Origin: Mycobacterium sp. GA-2829
GTDB lineage: Bacteria > Actinomycetota > Actinomycetes > Mycobacteriales > Mycobacteriaceae
Direction of reading: 5' to 3'
Assembly (NCBI RefSeq): GCF_001499965.1
Contig: NZ_LQIT01000045.1
Location: forward strand, 62,001-126,000
DNA: 64,000 nt
Under the pieces are notes generated by a model. The model was not told the DNA's origin. It saw only the letters and a list, made by a program, of their open reading frames with translations, and ran no database searches. This document shows, in pieces, positions 16,600 through 25,125 of the stretch. How positions within the stretch are numbered: the first letter of the stretch is position 1; each line of letters begins with the position of its first letter. A program made the translations under genes and the position numbers.

Positions 16600-16682
16600 G
16601 CCCTTCCGGCCTCCTCGCTAGACGTACCGGGCGCTCCCCCTGGTGGCACACCCATCCTGCCTCATGCGGGGTTCCCGGTGTG

Positions 16683-16708
16683 GCCGGGGCGGACGAATTC
16701 GCCCCGGC
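16683..16708. promoter_or_regulatory. GC-rich hairpin upstream of pyrH
   Basis: Perfect 9-base arms GCCGGGGCG and CGCCCCGGC with an 8-base loop. It could be part of the pyrH leader or a boundary structure between the divergent genes. Confidence 0.35.
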
Positions 16709-16723
16709 GCGCCGTCAGCCGGG

Positions 16724-16867
16724 ATGGGCCGAAAGCAGCCAGGCCGGGGCCGACTTGCGGCCACCCGGCTCGTTGCGGATGCCGGAGGGGACCGGCCGCC
16801 GGGCGACCTCACGGGCGCTCAGCGGCGCGAGTTCAAGCGGATCCTGGTCGCACTCGGCGCCGATTAG
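16724..16867 (+). CDS. Possible small basic protein, 47 residues
   Basis: ATG 16724 opens a 47-codon frame ending 11 bases before the next gene. The product starts MGRKQPGRGRLAATRL and ends LTGAQRREFKRILVALGAD, a charged helix-like ending that does not look like random translation of GC-rich DNA. The ribosome binding site is weak. I do not recognise it; conservation in related genomes would decide. Confidence 0.35.
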   Translation: MGRKQPGRGRLAATRLVADAGGDRPPGDLTGAQRREFKRILVALGAD

Positions 16868-16878
16868 AGTCGGGCGGC

Positions 16879-17844
16879 ATGACGACACCGGCCGGGCACG
16901 TGTACGTGTCGCGGCGGCTCACCGACGGGGCCATGGCCCGGCTGGGCGACCTCGGCAGGCCGCTGCGCGTCGGTGACGACGATCCGCCCGACCGCGCGGC
17001 GCTGGAAGCCGGCATCGCAGGCGCCGCCGCGGCGGTGGTGACACTGACCGAGCGGGTGGACGCCGACCTGCTGACCGCCGCGGGCACCGGGCTGCGCGTG
17101 GTCGCCAACGTCGCGGTCGGCTACGACAACATCGACCTCGCGGCCGCACACGCCGCCGGGGTGACCGTCACCAACACCCCCGGCGTCCTCGACAACGCCA
17201 CGGCCGACCACACTTTCGCGCTGATCCTGGCCGCCACCCGCCGGGTGGTCGACGGTGACCGCTTCCTGCGTTCGCGGGAACCGTGGATCTGGGGGCCGCG
17301 CATGTTCGTCGGGCTCGACGTCAGCGCGGGCGCCACGCTCGGCATCCTGGGTTACGGCCGCATCGGCCGGGCCGTCGCGCGCCGGGCCCGCGCCTTCGAC
17401 ATGACCGTGCTCGCCACCTCGCGCAGCCGCACCTCCGGCACCGAGGGCGACGTCCGGTTCGTCGACACCGATACGCTGCTGGCGACCAGCGACGTCGTGT
17501 CGGTGCTGACGCCGCTCACCCCCGAGACCCGCCACCTCGTCGACGCCGCAGCGCTGTCCCGCATGAAACCGACTGCGCACCTGGTCAACACCGCGCGGGG
17601 CGGAGTCGTCGACGAGGCCGCGCTGATCGACGCGCTGACCGCGGGCCGGATAAGTGGCGCCGCGCTGGATGTGTTCGAGAATGAACCCCATGTCAACCCC
17701 GCGCTGCTCGACGCCCCGAACCTGGTCATCACCCCGCACATCGCCAGCGCCGGGGAAGCGACCCGCGACGCCATGGGCATCCTGGCCGTCGACAACGTCG
17801 CAGCCGTGCTCGCCGGCCGACCCGCGCTGACCCCGGTCCCATGA
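16879..17844 (+). CDS. D-2-hydroxyacid dehydrogenase (glyoxylate/hydroxypyruvate reductase type)
   Basis: A 321-residue enzyme of the D-isomer 2-hydroxyacid dehydrogenase family. The NAD(P)-binding motif GYGRIG lies at 158-163, and the catalytic set is Arg240 (NTARGGVVDE), Glu269 (FENEP) and His287 (PHIASAG). It reduces glyoxylate, hydroxypyruvate or a related 2-oxoacid. I start at ATG 16879; the frame is open far upstream but that part is antisense to pyrH. The stop overlaps the glycerate kinase start by 4 bases (ATGA), which supports D-glycerate as the shared metabolite. Confidence 0.93.
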   Translation: MTTPAGHVYVSRRLTDGAMARLGDLGRPLRVGDDDPPDRAALEAGIAGAAAAVVTLTERVDADLLTAAGTGLRVVANVAVGYDNIDLAAAHAAGVTVTNTPGVLDNATADHTFALILAATRRVVDGDRFLRSREPWIWGPRMFVGLDVSAGATLGILGYGRIGRAVARRARAFDMTVLATSRSRTSGTEGDVRFVDTDTLLATSDVVSVLTPLTPETRHLVDAAALSRMKPTAHLVNTARGGVVDEAALIDALTAGRISGAALDVFENEPHVNPALLDAPNLVITPHIASAGEATRDAMGILAVDNVAAVLAGRPALTPVP

Positions 17845-18974
17845 GAATCGTTCTCGCACCGGACTCGTTCAAGGAGTCGATGAGCGCCGCACAGGCCATC
17901 GCGGCCATGCGCGACGGGGTCCGCGCCGTGCGACCCGCCGCCGAATGCGTCGGGGTACCGATGGCCGACGGCGGCGAGGGCACCGTCGACGCGGTGGTCG
18001 ACGCCCTCGACGGTGAACGGGTGAGCGTCGAGGTGGCCGACGCACTGGGCCGTCCGGTGTCCGCGCGCTACGGCTACGTCCCCGACCGGCGACTCGCGGT
18101 GATCGAGATGGCCGCCGCCGCAGGTCTGGAACAGATCGCCCCGTCCGAGCGGGATGTGTTGCGAGCCAGCACTTTCGGCGTCGGAGAGCTGATCGCCCAC
18201 GCGCTGGACCGCGGCGCCGCGGAGTTCCTGATCGGCCTCGGCGGTTCGGCCACCAACGACGGCGGGGCCGGCCTGCTGACCGCGCTCGGCGCCCGGCTGC
18301 TCGACGCCGCGGGCGCGCCGCTGCCACCCGGCGGTGCGGCGCTGGCCGACCTGGACCGCATCGACGTCACCGGGCTCGATCCGCGGCTGGCCGGGGTGCG
18401 CATCCAGCTGGCCTGCGACGTCACCGCACCGCTGCTGGGGCCGGGCGGCGCCAGTGCGGTGTTCGGCCCGCAGAAGGGCGCCACCGAGGACGACGTGGCC
18501 CGGCTGGAGGCCGCGCTGGGCCGGTTCGCGGCCGTCGCCCACGCCGGGCACGCCGATACGCCCGGGGCGGGCGCTGCCGGCGGTCTCGGCTTCGCCCTGC
18601 TCGAATTCCTCGGCGCGACAAGCCGACCCGGGGTCGAGGTCGTCGCCGAGACCGTCGGGCTGGAGCAGGCGCTGCAGGGCGCGGAGTGGGTGTTCACCGG
18701 TGAGGGCGGCGTCGACGCGCAGACACTGATGGGCAAGACGCCCTTCGGGGTCGCCCAGGTCGCCGCCCGGACCGGCACCCGTGTGGTGATCTTCGCCGGC
18801 CGCGTCGGCGACGACGCCTCGGTGCTGCTCGACCACGGCGTCGACGCGATCGTCGGCATCACCGCCGAGGGCACCCCGCTGGCCCAGGCGCTGCGCGAGG
18901 GCCCGCAGTCACTGAGGCGTGCCGCGGCCGACTTCCTGCGCCGAGCAGACACAGAATCGCGTGGATCCGCGTGA
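17841..18974 (+). CDS. Glycerate kinase (GlxK/GarK family)
   Basis: A 377-residue type II glycerate kinase. Family stretches are APDSFKESMSA at the N-terminus, VPMADGGEGTVDA, LIGLGGSATNDGGAG, and the late FTGEGGVDAQTLMGKTPFGVA. It phosphorylates D-glycerate to 2-phosphoglycerate (or 3-phosphoglycerate), feeding C2/C3 acids into glycolysis. It is coupled by ATGA overlap to the reductase before it. The last codons are part of a perfect 22-base inverted repeat that probably terminates transcription. Confidence 0.95.
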   Translation: MRIVLAPDSFKESMSAAQAIAAMRDGVRAVRPAAECVGVPMADGGEGTVDAVVDALDGERVSVEVADALGRPVSARYGYVPDRRLAVIEMAAAAGLEQIAPSERDVLRASTFGVGELIAHALDRGAAEFLIGLGGSATNDGGAGLLTALGARLLDAAGAPLPPGGAALADLDRIDVTGLDPRLAGVRIQLACDVTAPLLGPGGASAVFGPQKGATEDDVARLEAALGRFAAVAHAGHADTPGAGAAGGLGFALLEFLGATSRPGVEVVAETVGLEQALQGAEWVFTGEGGVDAQTLMGKTPFGVAQVAARTGTRVVIFAGRVGDDASVLLDHGVDAIVGITAEGTPLAQALREGPQSLRRAAADFLRRADTESRGSA

Positions 18975-18999
18975 AATCACGCGATTCTGTGTCTGCTCG
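18942..18999. terminator. Perfect 22-base inverted repeat, bidirectional terminator
   Basis: Arms 18942-18963 and 18978-18999 are perfectly complementary (CGAGCAGACACAGAATCG plus GTGG-proximal bases), with a 14-base loop. It overlaps the end of the glycerate kinase gene and ends 7 bases before the convergent amine oxidase stop. There is no T run, as usual in mycobacteria. Confidence 0.8.
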
Positions 19000-19005
19000 C
19001 GGCGC

Positions 19006-21021
19006 CTACGACTCCCGGGCGACGTCGGCCACCGGCAGGCTCGCGTGGTGCGGGTGGCACGCCTTCGGCGGTGACGGCGGCAGGTCCAGCGCCGGGTTCC
19101 CGTCGAAGAAGCCGACCGGTTTGAGGTGGAAACCCGTATAGGCGCACGGCATCACCGGCCAGTCCTCCGGCCGCACCACGTGATGGGCGCCGACGGTGTA
19201 CCAGAGCACCACGTCGGTGTCCTCCAGCGGCGCGTCGTCAGCGATGTACTCCGGCAGTCCCTGCATGTCGGCCGACTGGTACATGTAGTCGCCCGCGGCG
19301 AAGAGCTCCGCCGGGTCGTACCGCGTCACCCACAGATTGTGCTGGACGAACCGGGCGCGGTCGTAGATGTAGGACCCCTCCTGCACCATCACCGGCACCA
19401 CGTCCTTGGGCGTGAGCTTGTAGGCCACCGGGGCGCCGAGTTCGTTGCGCTTGGACGGGTTGGCGACCTTCCAGTACCGGCCGGTCGACCAGTCCCAGTC
19501 GCGCGCACCCTCGGCCTCCGAGGCGACCAGCGTGTCTCGAGTGATCCACGCGTTGCGGTGGGGATTCAGCGCCGGATCGGGCTCCGGAATCGAATCCACC
19601 TCGTACACACTGTTTCCGGCGCCATCGATGCTCATGTCCAGCCGGAAGTTGAAGAAGTGCTGGTGGTTCGGGCCGTAGATGCCGGGCGCGACCAGCTTCC
19701 CGTAGCGCGGTTCCTGCCCGTCGGCCACCGCACCCGTGGTGAGCACCCCGGACAGCTTGACCTCGACCTCCATCGAGGCGTCGTTGTAGAAGTACCAGAA
19801 GAACCCGTACTCGTAGTTGCCGACGGTGCAGATCATCGAGATCACCAGCCGCCGCGACCGCCGCACCTCCACCTCACCGGTGCGGAAGTCGGTGTGCTTC
19901 CACGAGATCCCGAAGTCCTCCTCGTGCATGCAGATCGCGTTGGGGATGGTGACCGCGTTGCCCGCCGAATCGTTGACCGTCCCGTCGAAGTAGTGGATCT
20001 CGCCCAGACAGTCGCACCCCAGGGTCAGCGGGTTGGCGGAGAAGCCCATCCCGACCTCGCCCATGTCGAAGACGTTCTTGTTCCAGTGCGTGGGTGCGGT
20101 GTCGCCGTAGGGCACCACCATCTCCGACAGTGACGCCCGGTACACGATCGGCCGGGTCTCCCCGCGGTCGGTGTAGGCGATCTCGTGCAGCACAATGCCT
20201 TCGCGCGGGTTGAAGCCCACCCGCATCGACCATTTCTGCCACTGCACCCGCCATCCGTCGACGGTGAAGCTGGGCCCGTCGGGCTGGGTGATCTCGATCG
20301 GTTTGACGTCGTCACGGAACTGCGTGAACGCCGGGCGGTTGTTCGGGTCGAACATGAACTGCTCGGTGTAGTTGCCGGCGGTCGGTGGCAGCGGCACCAC
20401 CCCGTGATCCTCGACGTCGATGACCCGCATCGCGTCGAGATCGAATGTGACGATCAACCCCTCGACGGGTCGCGCGTATCCGTGTTCGGACGGCGCGGCC
20501 CGCATGAACGTCAGCGGTCGGCAGATCAGCGGGGAGTTGTCGTAGTGGTCCTGGGGCCCGTAGTACCCGGCCGGCCACGGGTCGATCATCGCCAGGTCGA
20601 AGTCGGTGACGCCGCGACGGCGCATCGCCTCCTGCCAGCGCGGGTCGCACCGGACCACCTCCTCGACACCGGTCATGTGCTCGACGAGGTAGGACGGGAA
20701 CCGGCCCGGCACCGTGCGCCAGGAGTCGATGACCCGGGCGCCGAGGTCGACGATCGCCTCGCAGACCAGTTTGGCCGCCGCGTCGTACATCGTCGCCAGC
20801 GCCCGGCGCGGCACACCGTCGAGGTGCCCGAACGTCAGTTCCGGCGTCTTGGCCGGTTCCGCCAGCGAGATCATCACGAACTTCAATGTCGGTGTGGCGT
20901 ATTCGGAGTCCATGATGATCCGGGCCGCGGCCTCGATCTCGGCGCCGCTGAGCGGGTCGAGCGGGTAGCCGAGCCCGTCGTCGGTGGGCTTCGTCGTCGC
21001 CACCGTACTGTCCATCGTCAT
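19006..21021 (-). CDS. Copper-containing primary amine oxidase
   Basis: A 671-residue copper amine oxidase of normal length. The topaquinone precursor is Tyr403 in the conserved N-Y-E-Y (402-405), and a copper-binding His pair appears in NHQHFFNFRLDM. The C-terminal VRPEDWPVMPC and FFDGNPALDLPPS are typical. It converts primary amines, oxygen and water to aldehyde, ammonia and hydrogen peroxide. No signal peptide is seen, so the enzyme is probably cytosolic. It follows an APC-type permease by 3 bases, which suggests uptake and oxidation of the same amine. Confidence 0.96.
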   Translation of the reverse strand: MTMDSTVATTKPTDDGLGYPLDPLSGAEIEAAARIIMDSEYATPTLKFVMISLAEPAKTPELTFGHLDGVPRRALATMYDAAAKLVCEAIVDLGARVIDSWRTVPGRFPSYLVEHMTGVEEVVRCDPRWQEAMRRRGVTDFDLAMIDPWPAGYYGPQDHYDNSPLICRPLTFMRAAPSEHGYARPVEGLIVTFDLDAMRVIDVEDHGVVPLPPTAGNYTEQFMFDPNNRPAFTQFRDDVKPIEITQPDGPSFTVDGWRVQWQKWSMRVGFNPREGIVLHEIAYTDRGETRPIVYRASLSEMVVPYGDTAPTHWNKNVFDMGEVGMGFSANPLTLGCDCLGEIHYFDGTVNDSAGNAVTIPNAICMHEEDFGISWKHTDFRTGEVEVRRSRRLVISMICTVGNYEYGFFWYFYNDASMEVEVKLSGVLTTGAVADGQEPRYGKLVAPGIYGPNHQHFFNFRLDMSIDGAGNSVYEVDSIPEPDPALNPHRNAWITRDTLVASEAEGARDWDWSTGRYWKVANPSKRNELGAPVAYKLTPKDVVPVMVQEGSYIYDRARFVQHNLWVTRYDPAELFAAGDYMYQSADMQGLPEYIADDAPLEDTDVVLWYTVGAHHVVRPEDWPVMPCAYTGFHLKPVGFFDGNPALDLPPSPPKACHPHHASLPVADVARES

Positions 21022-21024
21022 CGG

Positions 21025-22530
21025 TCACGCCCCTTCCGGGTCGGTCTTGTTGAGGTCGAGCACCGCCAGGTGCGCCAGCGCGTCGTCCTGGGTCATCTTG
21101 TGCGCCGAGCGCCTGCCGAAGATGTAGACGACCAGGCCGAGGGCGAACATGCCCAGGCTGATGCCGCCGACCCAGGTCATCCAGTTGCCCGTGGACACGT
21201 CGATCCACGGGGTGACGAACGAGTAGTAGATGCCGCCGATCGTGCCCAGCGTGCCGACCACGACTGTGACCCACACCCCGGCCATGCCGCCGGGGATCCG
21301 CCAGAACTGTTCGTTCGCATAGCGATCCGCGTACTTCTTCCGCGCGATGATCACCGGGATAAGGAAGAAGAACCCGGACAGCAGCCACACCGTCGACAGC
21401 CCGCCCTGCAGGTAGATCGTGACGTTGGCCATGCTGCTCTGGGAGTACAGGCCGACCAGGATCAGCGACGAGATCACGCCCTGAATCAGGATGGCGGTCA
21501 CCGGATTACGGGTGCGCGGGTTGAGGTGGGTGAAGATGCGCGGCAGGTGGCGTTCGAGGCCGGAGACGAAGATCAGCCGCGAGTAGGCGACCTGGTAGGT
21601 CATCAACGCCACCACGATGATGCCGGCCAGCACGACGGCACAGACCTCCATCAGGCCCGGGAAGCCTGCCACGTCGAGCATGCCGATGATGCCGGTGACC
21701 GGGTCGATCTCGTCGCCGGGTAGCGCCATCATCGTGCCGAGGGTGGTGAGCAGGTAGATCGCGACCAACGCGGTCGAACCCCACAGGATCATCCGCGGCC
21801 CGCTGCGGCGCACCGACAGGAACTCCGCGCCCATGTTGTAGGGCGTTTCGACACCGAGCAGGTAGAGAAGGACTGTGCCGTACAGGAATCCGGCGGTGGC
21901 GAAGTTGGGGATTGTCGCCTCCTCCCAGGTGAACGGGGTCGCCGATCCGTGGCGCGCGGCGAACAGCAACCCGCAAAGGAAGATCGTCAGCGTCAGCAGG
22001 CCGTAGACGACGAAGACGATGTTCATGATGCGTTGGTTGGCGGCGAGTTTGGCCAGCGCCAACCCGATGACGGTCCACAGGATCACCAACTGCAGGATGA
22101 TGCTCACGGTCAGCCCGAGCTCGGCGTGGAACGCCAGCAGCAGGAACTGCAGCACCACCGCCGGGGACGATGCGGCGTTGAGGATCACCGGTACCCACGA
22201 CAGGTAGCCGCCGATGAATCCCCAGGTCTCCCCCATCGTGCGGTAGGCCCAGATGTACACCCCGCCCTGACCCGGCCACAGGTTGCCGAGTTCTACCACG
22301 GCCATACCGGCCGGGATCAGGAAGGTGAGGATCCCGAGCACCCACATCGGGATGGCCGTCCACCCGCCTGCGGCCATCACCGACGATCCGGTGACCCAGC
22401 AGATGATGAAGACGTAGGCGGCGGTGAGCCCGAAGGTGCTCATCACCTTGGGCAGGATCTGTTCGGGGACGAGCTCGGTGGTCATGAGCTTGTCGCGATC
22501 GGCCGGTGGCGCGGCCTCAGCTTGTGTCAT
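21025..22530 (-). CDS. APC-family amino acid/amine permease
   Basis: A 501-residue transporter with about twelve membrane segments, starting with a short polar N-terminus and the first helix VMSTFGLTAAYVFIICWVTG. The stretch GMAVVELGNLWPGQGGVYIWAYR matches the conserved early region of APC permeases, including the glycine-rich unwound area. It probably imports an amine or amino acid for the amine oxidase encoded 3 bases downstream. It lies 22 bases downstream of the ABC ATPase gene, so the five genes from 25047 to 19006 form one transcription unit. Confidence 0.92.
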   Translation of the reverse strand: MTQAEAAPPADRDKLMTTELVPEQILPKVMSTFGLTAAYVFIICWVTGSSVMAAGGWTAIPMWVLGILTFLIPAGMAVVELGNLWPGQGGVYIWAYRTMGETWGFIGGYLSWVPVILNAASSPAVVLQFLLLAFHAELGLTVSIILQLVILWTVIGLALAKLAANQRIMNIVFVVYGLLTLTIFLCGLLFAARHGSATPFTWEEATIPNFATAGFLYGTVLLYLLGVETPYNMGAEFLSVRRSGPRMILWGSTALVAIYLLTTLGTMMALPGDEIDPVTGIIGMLDVAGFPGLMEVCAVVLAGIIVVALMTYQVAYSRLIFVSGLERHLPRIFTHLNPRTRNPVTAILIQGVISSLILVGLYSQSSMANVTIYLQGGLSTVWLLSGFFFLIPVIIARKKYADRYANEQFWRIPGGMAGVWVTVVVGTLGTIGGIYYSFVTPWIDVSTGNWMTWVGGISLGMFALGLVVYIFGRRSAHKMTQDDALAHLAVLDLNKTDPEGA

Positions 22531-22552
22531 CGATTCTCCGAAAGGGGTTGCT

Positions 22553-23275
22553 TCATTTGATGATCTGTCCGTCTTTCATCCGGACGACACGGCTCGCTTC
22601 GTCGGCCACCGTGGGGTCATGGGTGCTGGCGACGACCGTGACGCCCAGCGACGAGCACAGGTCACGCAGCATGCGCACCACCGTCTCCCCCGTGCGGTGG
22701 TCGAGGTTCGCGGTCGGCTCGTCGGCCAGCACGAGCGTCGGACTGCTGATCAGCGACCGGGCGATCGCGGTGCGCTGCTGTTCGCCGCCCGACATCTTGG
22801 TCGGCTGATGGTGGAGGCGATGGCCGAGCCCGACGAGCTCGAGCAGTTCGATCGCTCTGGCGCGCAGCGCTTTCCGATCGTAGGGCTCGAACATCAGCGG
22901 CAGTTCGACGTTCTCCACCGCCGACAGGAACGGGATGAGGTTGTAGCTCTGGAAGATGAAACCGATGGTGTCGTGCCGCAGCGCGGCGAACTGGCTCTCG
23001 GTCAGGGTGCGGGTGTCGCGGCCCGCGACGGTCACCGACCCCTTCGTCGGCCGGTCCAGCCCGCCGATGATGTTGAGCAGCGTGGACTTCCCGCTGCCGC
23101 TGGGTCCCATCAGGCAGACGAACTCCCCCGGCATGATCGTCAGATCGGCCGCCACCAGGGCCCGTACGACCTCGTCGCCGAGTTTGTGCAGCTTCCATAC
23201 GTCGGCGATCTCGATGACGGGCGCAGGCGGCGGCGGGGCCGCATCGTCGCCGCGGCGTTCTTCGATGGTGGTCAT
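22553..23275 (-). CDS. ABC transporter ATPase, MacB/LolD type
   Basis: A 240-residue nucleotide-binding protein with Walker A GPSGSGKST, signature MSGGEQQR, and Walker B LVLADEPT followed by ANLDHRTG. The motif pattern places it with the MacB/LolD/FtsE branch, which works with FtsX-like permeases and couples ATP hydrolysis to periplasmic movements or export. An extra Pro-rich N-terminal tail precedes the domain. The two permease genes lie just upstream, so the three make one exporter. ATG 23275 has GAGGTAG nearby as ribosome binding site. Confidence 0.95.
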   Translation of the reverse strand: MTTIEERRGDDAAPPPPAPVIEIADVWKLHKLGDEVVRALVAADLTIMPGEFVCLMGPSGSGKSTLLNIIGGLDRPTKGSVTVAGRDTRTLTESQFAALRHDTIGFIFQSYNLIPFLSAVENVELPLMFEPYDRKALRARAIELLELVGLGHRLHHQPTKMSGGEQQRTAIARSLISSPTLVLADEPTANLDHRTGETVVRMLRDLCSSLGVTVVASTHDPTVADEASRVVRMKDGQIIK

Positions 23276-23282
23276 GGCTACC

Positions 23283-23843
23283 TCACGCGGTCAGGGAGCG
23301 GATCGGGGGCCGGGACGCGGCCGTCCAGGTGGGCAGGATGCTGGTGGCCACGGCCGCGACGACGCTGACCGCGACGGCGATCGCGGCGCCGGCGAGCAGA
23401 CCACCGGCCGCGACACCGCCGGCCGCCAGGCCGGTCACCCCGAGCACGATCCCGGTCGCCGCCGCTGCGGCGGCGCCCACGAGTGCGCCGAGGACGGCGG
23501 CCACGACGGGTTCGACGAGCAGGGCGGCGACCACCGGTAGCCGTGGAATCCCGTTGGCCGCCAACACCCCGAGCTCACGGGTGCGGTGCGCGACGGTGCG
23601 GGTGGTGGCCACGGCGACCTCGACGACACCGACGAGCAGTACCGTGACCGCGATGAGGACCACCGCGCGGTTGAGTTCGGCGGTGTGCCCGAGCGATGCG
23701 GACTGCTGCCGGATCCCGGCGGACATGCCGAACACGATGACGACGAGGAACGCCCCGGTCGCGGTTATGACGACGGGCAGCACCATCTCGCGGATGCGGC
23801 GGCGCGCGGACAGCCAGCCGTAGGACAGTCCCCTGCGTATCAC
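23283..23843 (-). CDS. FtsX-like ABC permease, short subunit
   Basis: About 186 residues, with an N-terminal membrane helix (VLPVVITATGAFLVVIVFGMSAG) directly followed by the three C-terminal helices of the FtsX fold. It nearly lacks the large extracellular domain of the longer partner at 23872. The RTRELGVLAANG stretch is the conserved FtsX cytosolic loop. I take GTG 23843 as start; TTG 23867 is in frame and close behind the upstream stop, so the product may be 8 residues longer. It probably forms a heterodimer with the permease encoded upstream. Confidence 0.82.
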   Translation of the reverse strand: MIRRGLSYGWLSARRRIREMVLPVVITATGAFLVVIVFGMSAGIRQQSASLGHTAELNRAVVLIAVTVLLVGVVEVAVATTRTVAHRTRELGVLAANGIPRLPVVAALLVEPVVAAVLGALVGAAAAAATGIVLGVTGLAAGGVAAGGLLAGAAIAVAVSVVAAVATSILPTWTAASRPPIRSLTA

Positions 23844-23871
23844 TGTCGGTACTCTCTCTTCGCGCAAGCGC

Positions 23872-25047
23872 TCATCGGTCCCCGAGCAGGTCGACCGGCC
23901 GTTGCTGCAGCAGCCGGTGTACGGGTACGAGTGCGCCGACGATCGCCATCGCGGGTATGAACGCCGCGACCATCCCCGCCGCCTGCGCCCACGCGACCGG
24001 TGTCGCGATGCCCGGAATCGTCAGCGCGACAGCAGCACCTGCCCCGAGCACACCCACGACGTAGGCGGCGACGAAGACGAGTGCGGATTCGACGAGGAAG
24101 AAGTACAGCACCTCGTCGGCGAGGCCGATACTCGACATGATGCCGAATTCGCGTTTGCGTTCGGCGACCGCGGCCAGGAACGACGACACCGCGATCACGA
24201 AGCCGAGGACCAGGCCGATGGTCGAGATCAAGCCGAGCGTCGACGCGGTCACCTTGCCGCTGAACAGCGCCGAGAACTTCTGCTCGAACGACAGCGGCCC
24301 GGTACCGCCGACGGTGTCGTAGATCAGTCCGCCGCCTGCCGGATCGGGTGTCGTCGACGGGTCGGCGGTCGCATCCAACCCCGTGGCCGTGCTCAACTGC
24401 TGCGCCAGGTCGCGTCGGTTCTCCTGTCCGGCAGGTGCTTTCACCGTCCACCAACCGTCGCCGCCGACGACCCCCGCGGCGAGCGCGGTCGACACCGTCA
24501 CCGACTGACCGGACCCGTCGACCACCGCGACCAGGTCACGGCCGGCGATCTCGACGTGGTCCCCCGCGGCCACGTCGAGACGCTCGGCCAGCGGAGCACC
24601 GAAAACCGCTTCACCCGTCGGCGTTTCGTCACTGCCACGCAGCGACACCGCGGCGCCGTCGATCTCCGTGCGCCCCGACAGCGTGCGGTCGGCCGACCAC
24701 CCGGCCGGGACGCGCAGTTCGGGCGCCGGACCGTCGGCGATCAGCGCCTGCGATTCCGCGTCATAGTGCACCCCCGCGGCGGGCACCACCCACAGCTGCG
24801 CGTCGCCGAGGACGTCGGTGACCGAATCCGCGCCGGTGATCGCGAAACTCGACGAGATCGTGCGCACCACGGTCACACAGGCGATCGCGAGCGCGATCCC
24901 GAGCACCGACAACACGAACCGTTCGGGCCTGCGGCGGATGTTGGCCAGCGCGAACCGGACCAGACATCCGAAGGTGTTCCCCTGCGCCGTGGCGATCCCC
25001 GGTGACCGTGCGGTGGTGGGTGCGTCGTTGACCTGACTGGTCTCCAC
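23872..25047 (-). CDS. MacB-like ABC permease with extracellular domain
   Basis: A 391-residue permease: cytosolic N-terminus with RRRPERFVLSVLGIALAIACVTVV as first helix, an extracellular domain (about 65-260), and three C-terminal helices including VAERKREFGIMSSIG, the conserved FtsX/MacB loop. It starts at GTG 25047. With the short permease and the ATPase it should form a heteromeric exporter or lipid/peptide extruder. It heads the run that ends with the amine oxidase; the link between export and amine oxidation is unexplained. Confidence 0.88.
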   Translation of the reverse strand: METSQVNDAPTTARSPGIATAQGNTFGCLVRFALANIRRRPERFVLSVLGIALAIACVTVVRTISSSFAITGADSVTDVLGDAQLWVVPAAGVHYDAESQALIADGPAPELRVPAGWSADRTLSGRTEIDGAAVSLRGSDETPTGEAVFGAPLAERLDVAAGDHVEIAGRDLVAVVDGSGQSVTVSTALAAGVVGGDGWWTVKAPAGQENRRDLAQQLSTATGLDATADPSTTPDPAGGGLIYDTVGGTGPLSFEQKFSALFSGKVTASTLGLISTIGLVLGFVIAVSSFLAAVAERKREFGIMSSIGLADEVLYFFLVESALVFVAAYVVGVLGAGAAVALTIPGIATPVAWAQAAGMVAAFIPAMAIVGALVPVHRLLQQRPVDLLGDR

Positions 25048-25125
25048 GAGAAGAGATCGTCAGACCGCCACGTTTCCGCTGCCGCCGCGCGCGGTGTCCG
25101 CGCGGTTAACTCCCCACCGGTTCCG

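Noticed and set aside
15214..17844. A very long plus-strand frame covering the antisense of frr and pyrH before the 2-hydroxyacid dehydrogenase
   Set aside because: Only the part from ATG 16879 has family motifs; the upstream part is antisense to strongly supported genes and is an effect of GC-rich codon use.
20185..21723. Long plus-strand frame opposite the amine oxidase and permease
   Set aside because: The product is rich in Arg, His and Asp without any domain, while the opposite strand has complete copper amine oxidase motifs.
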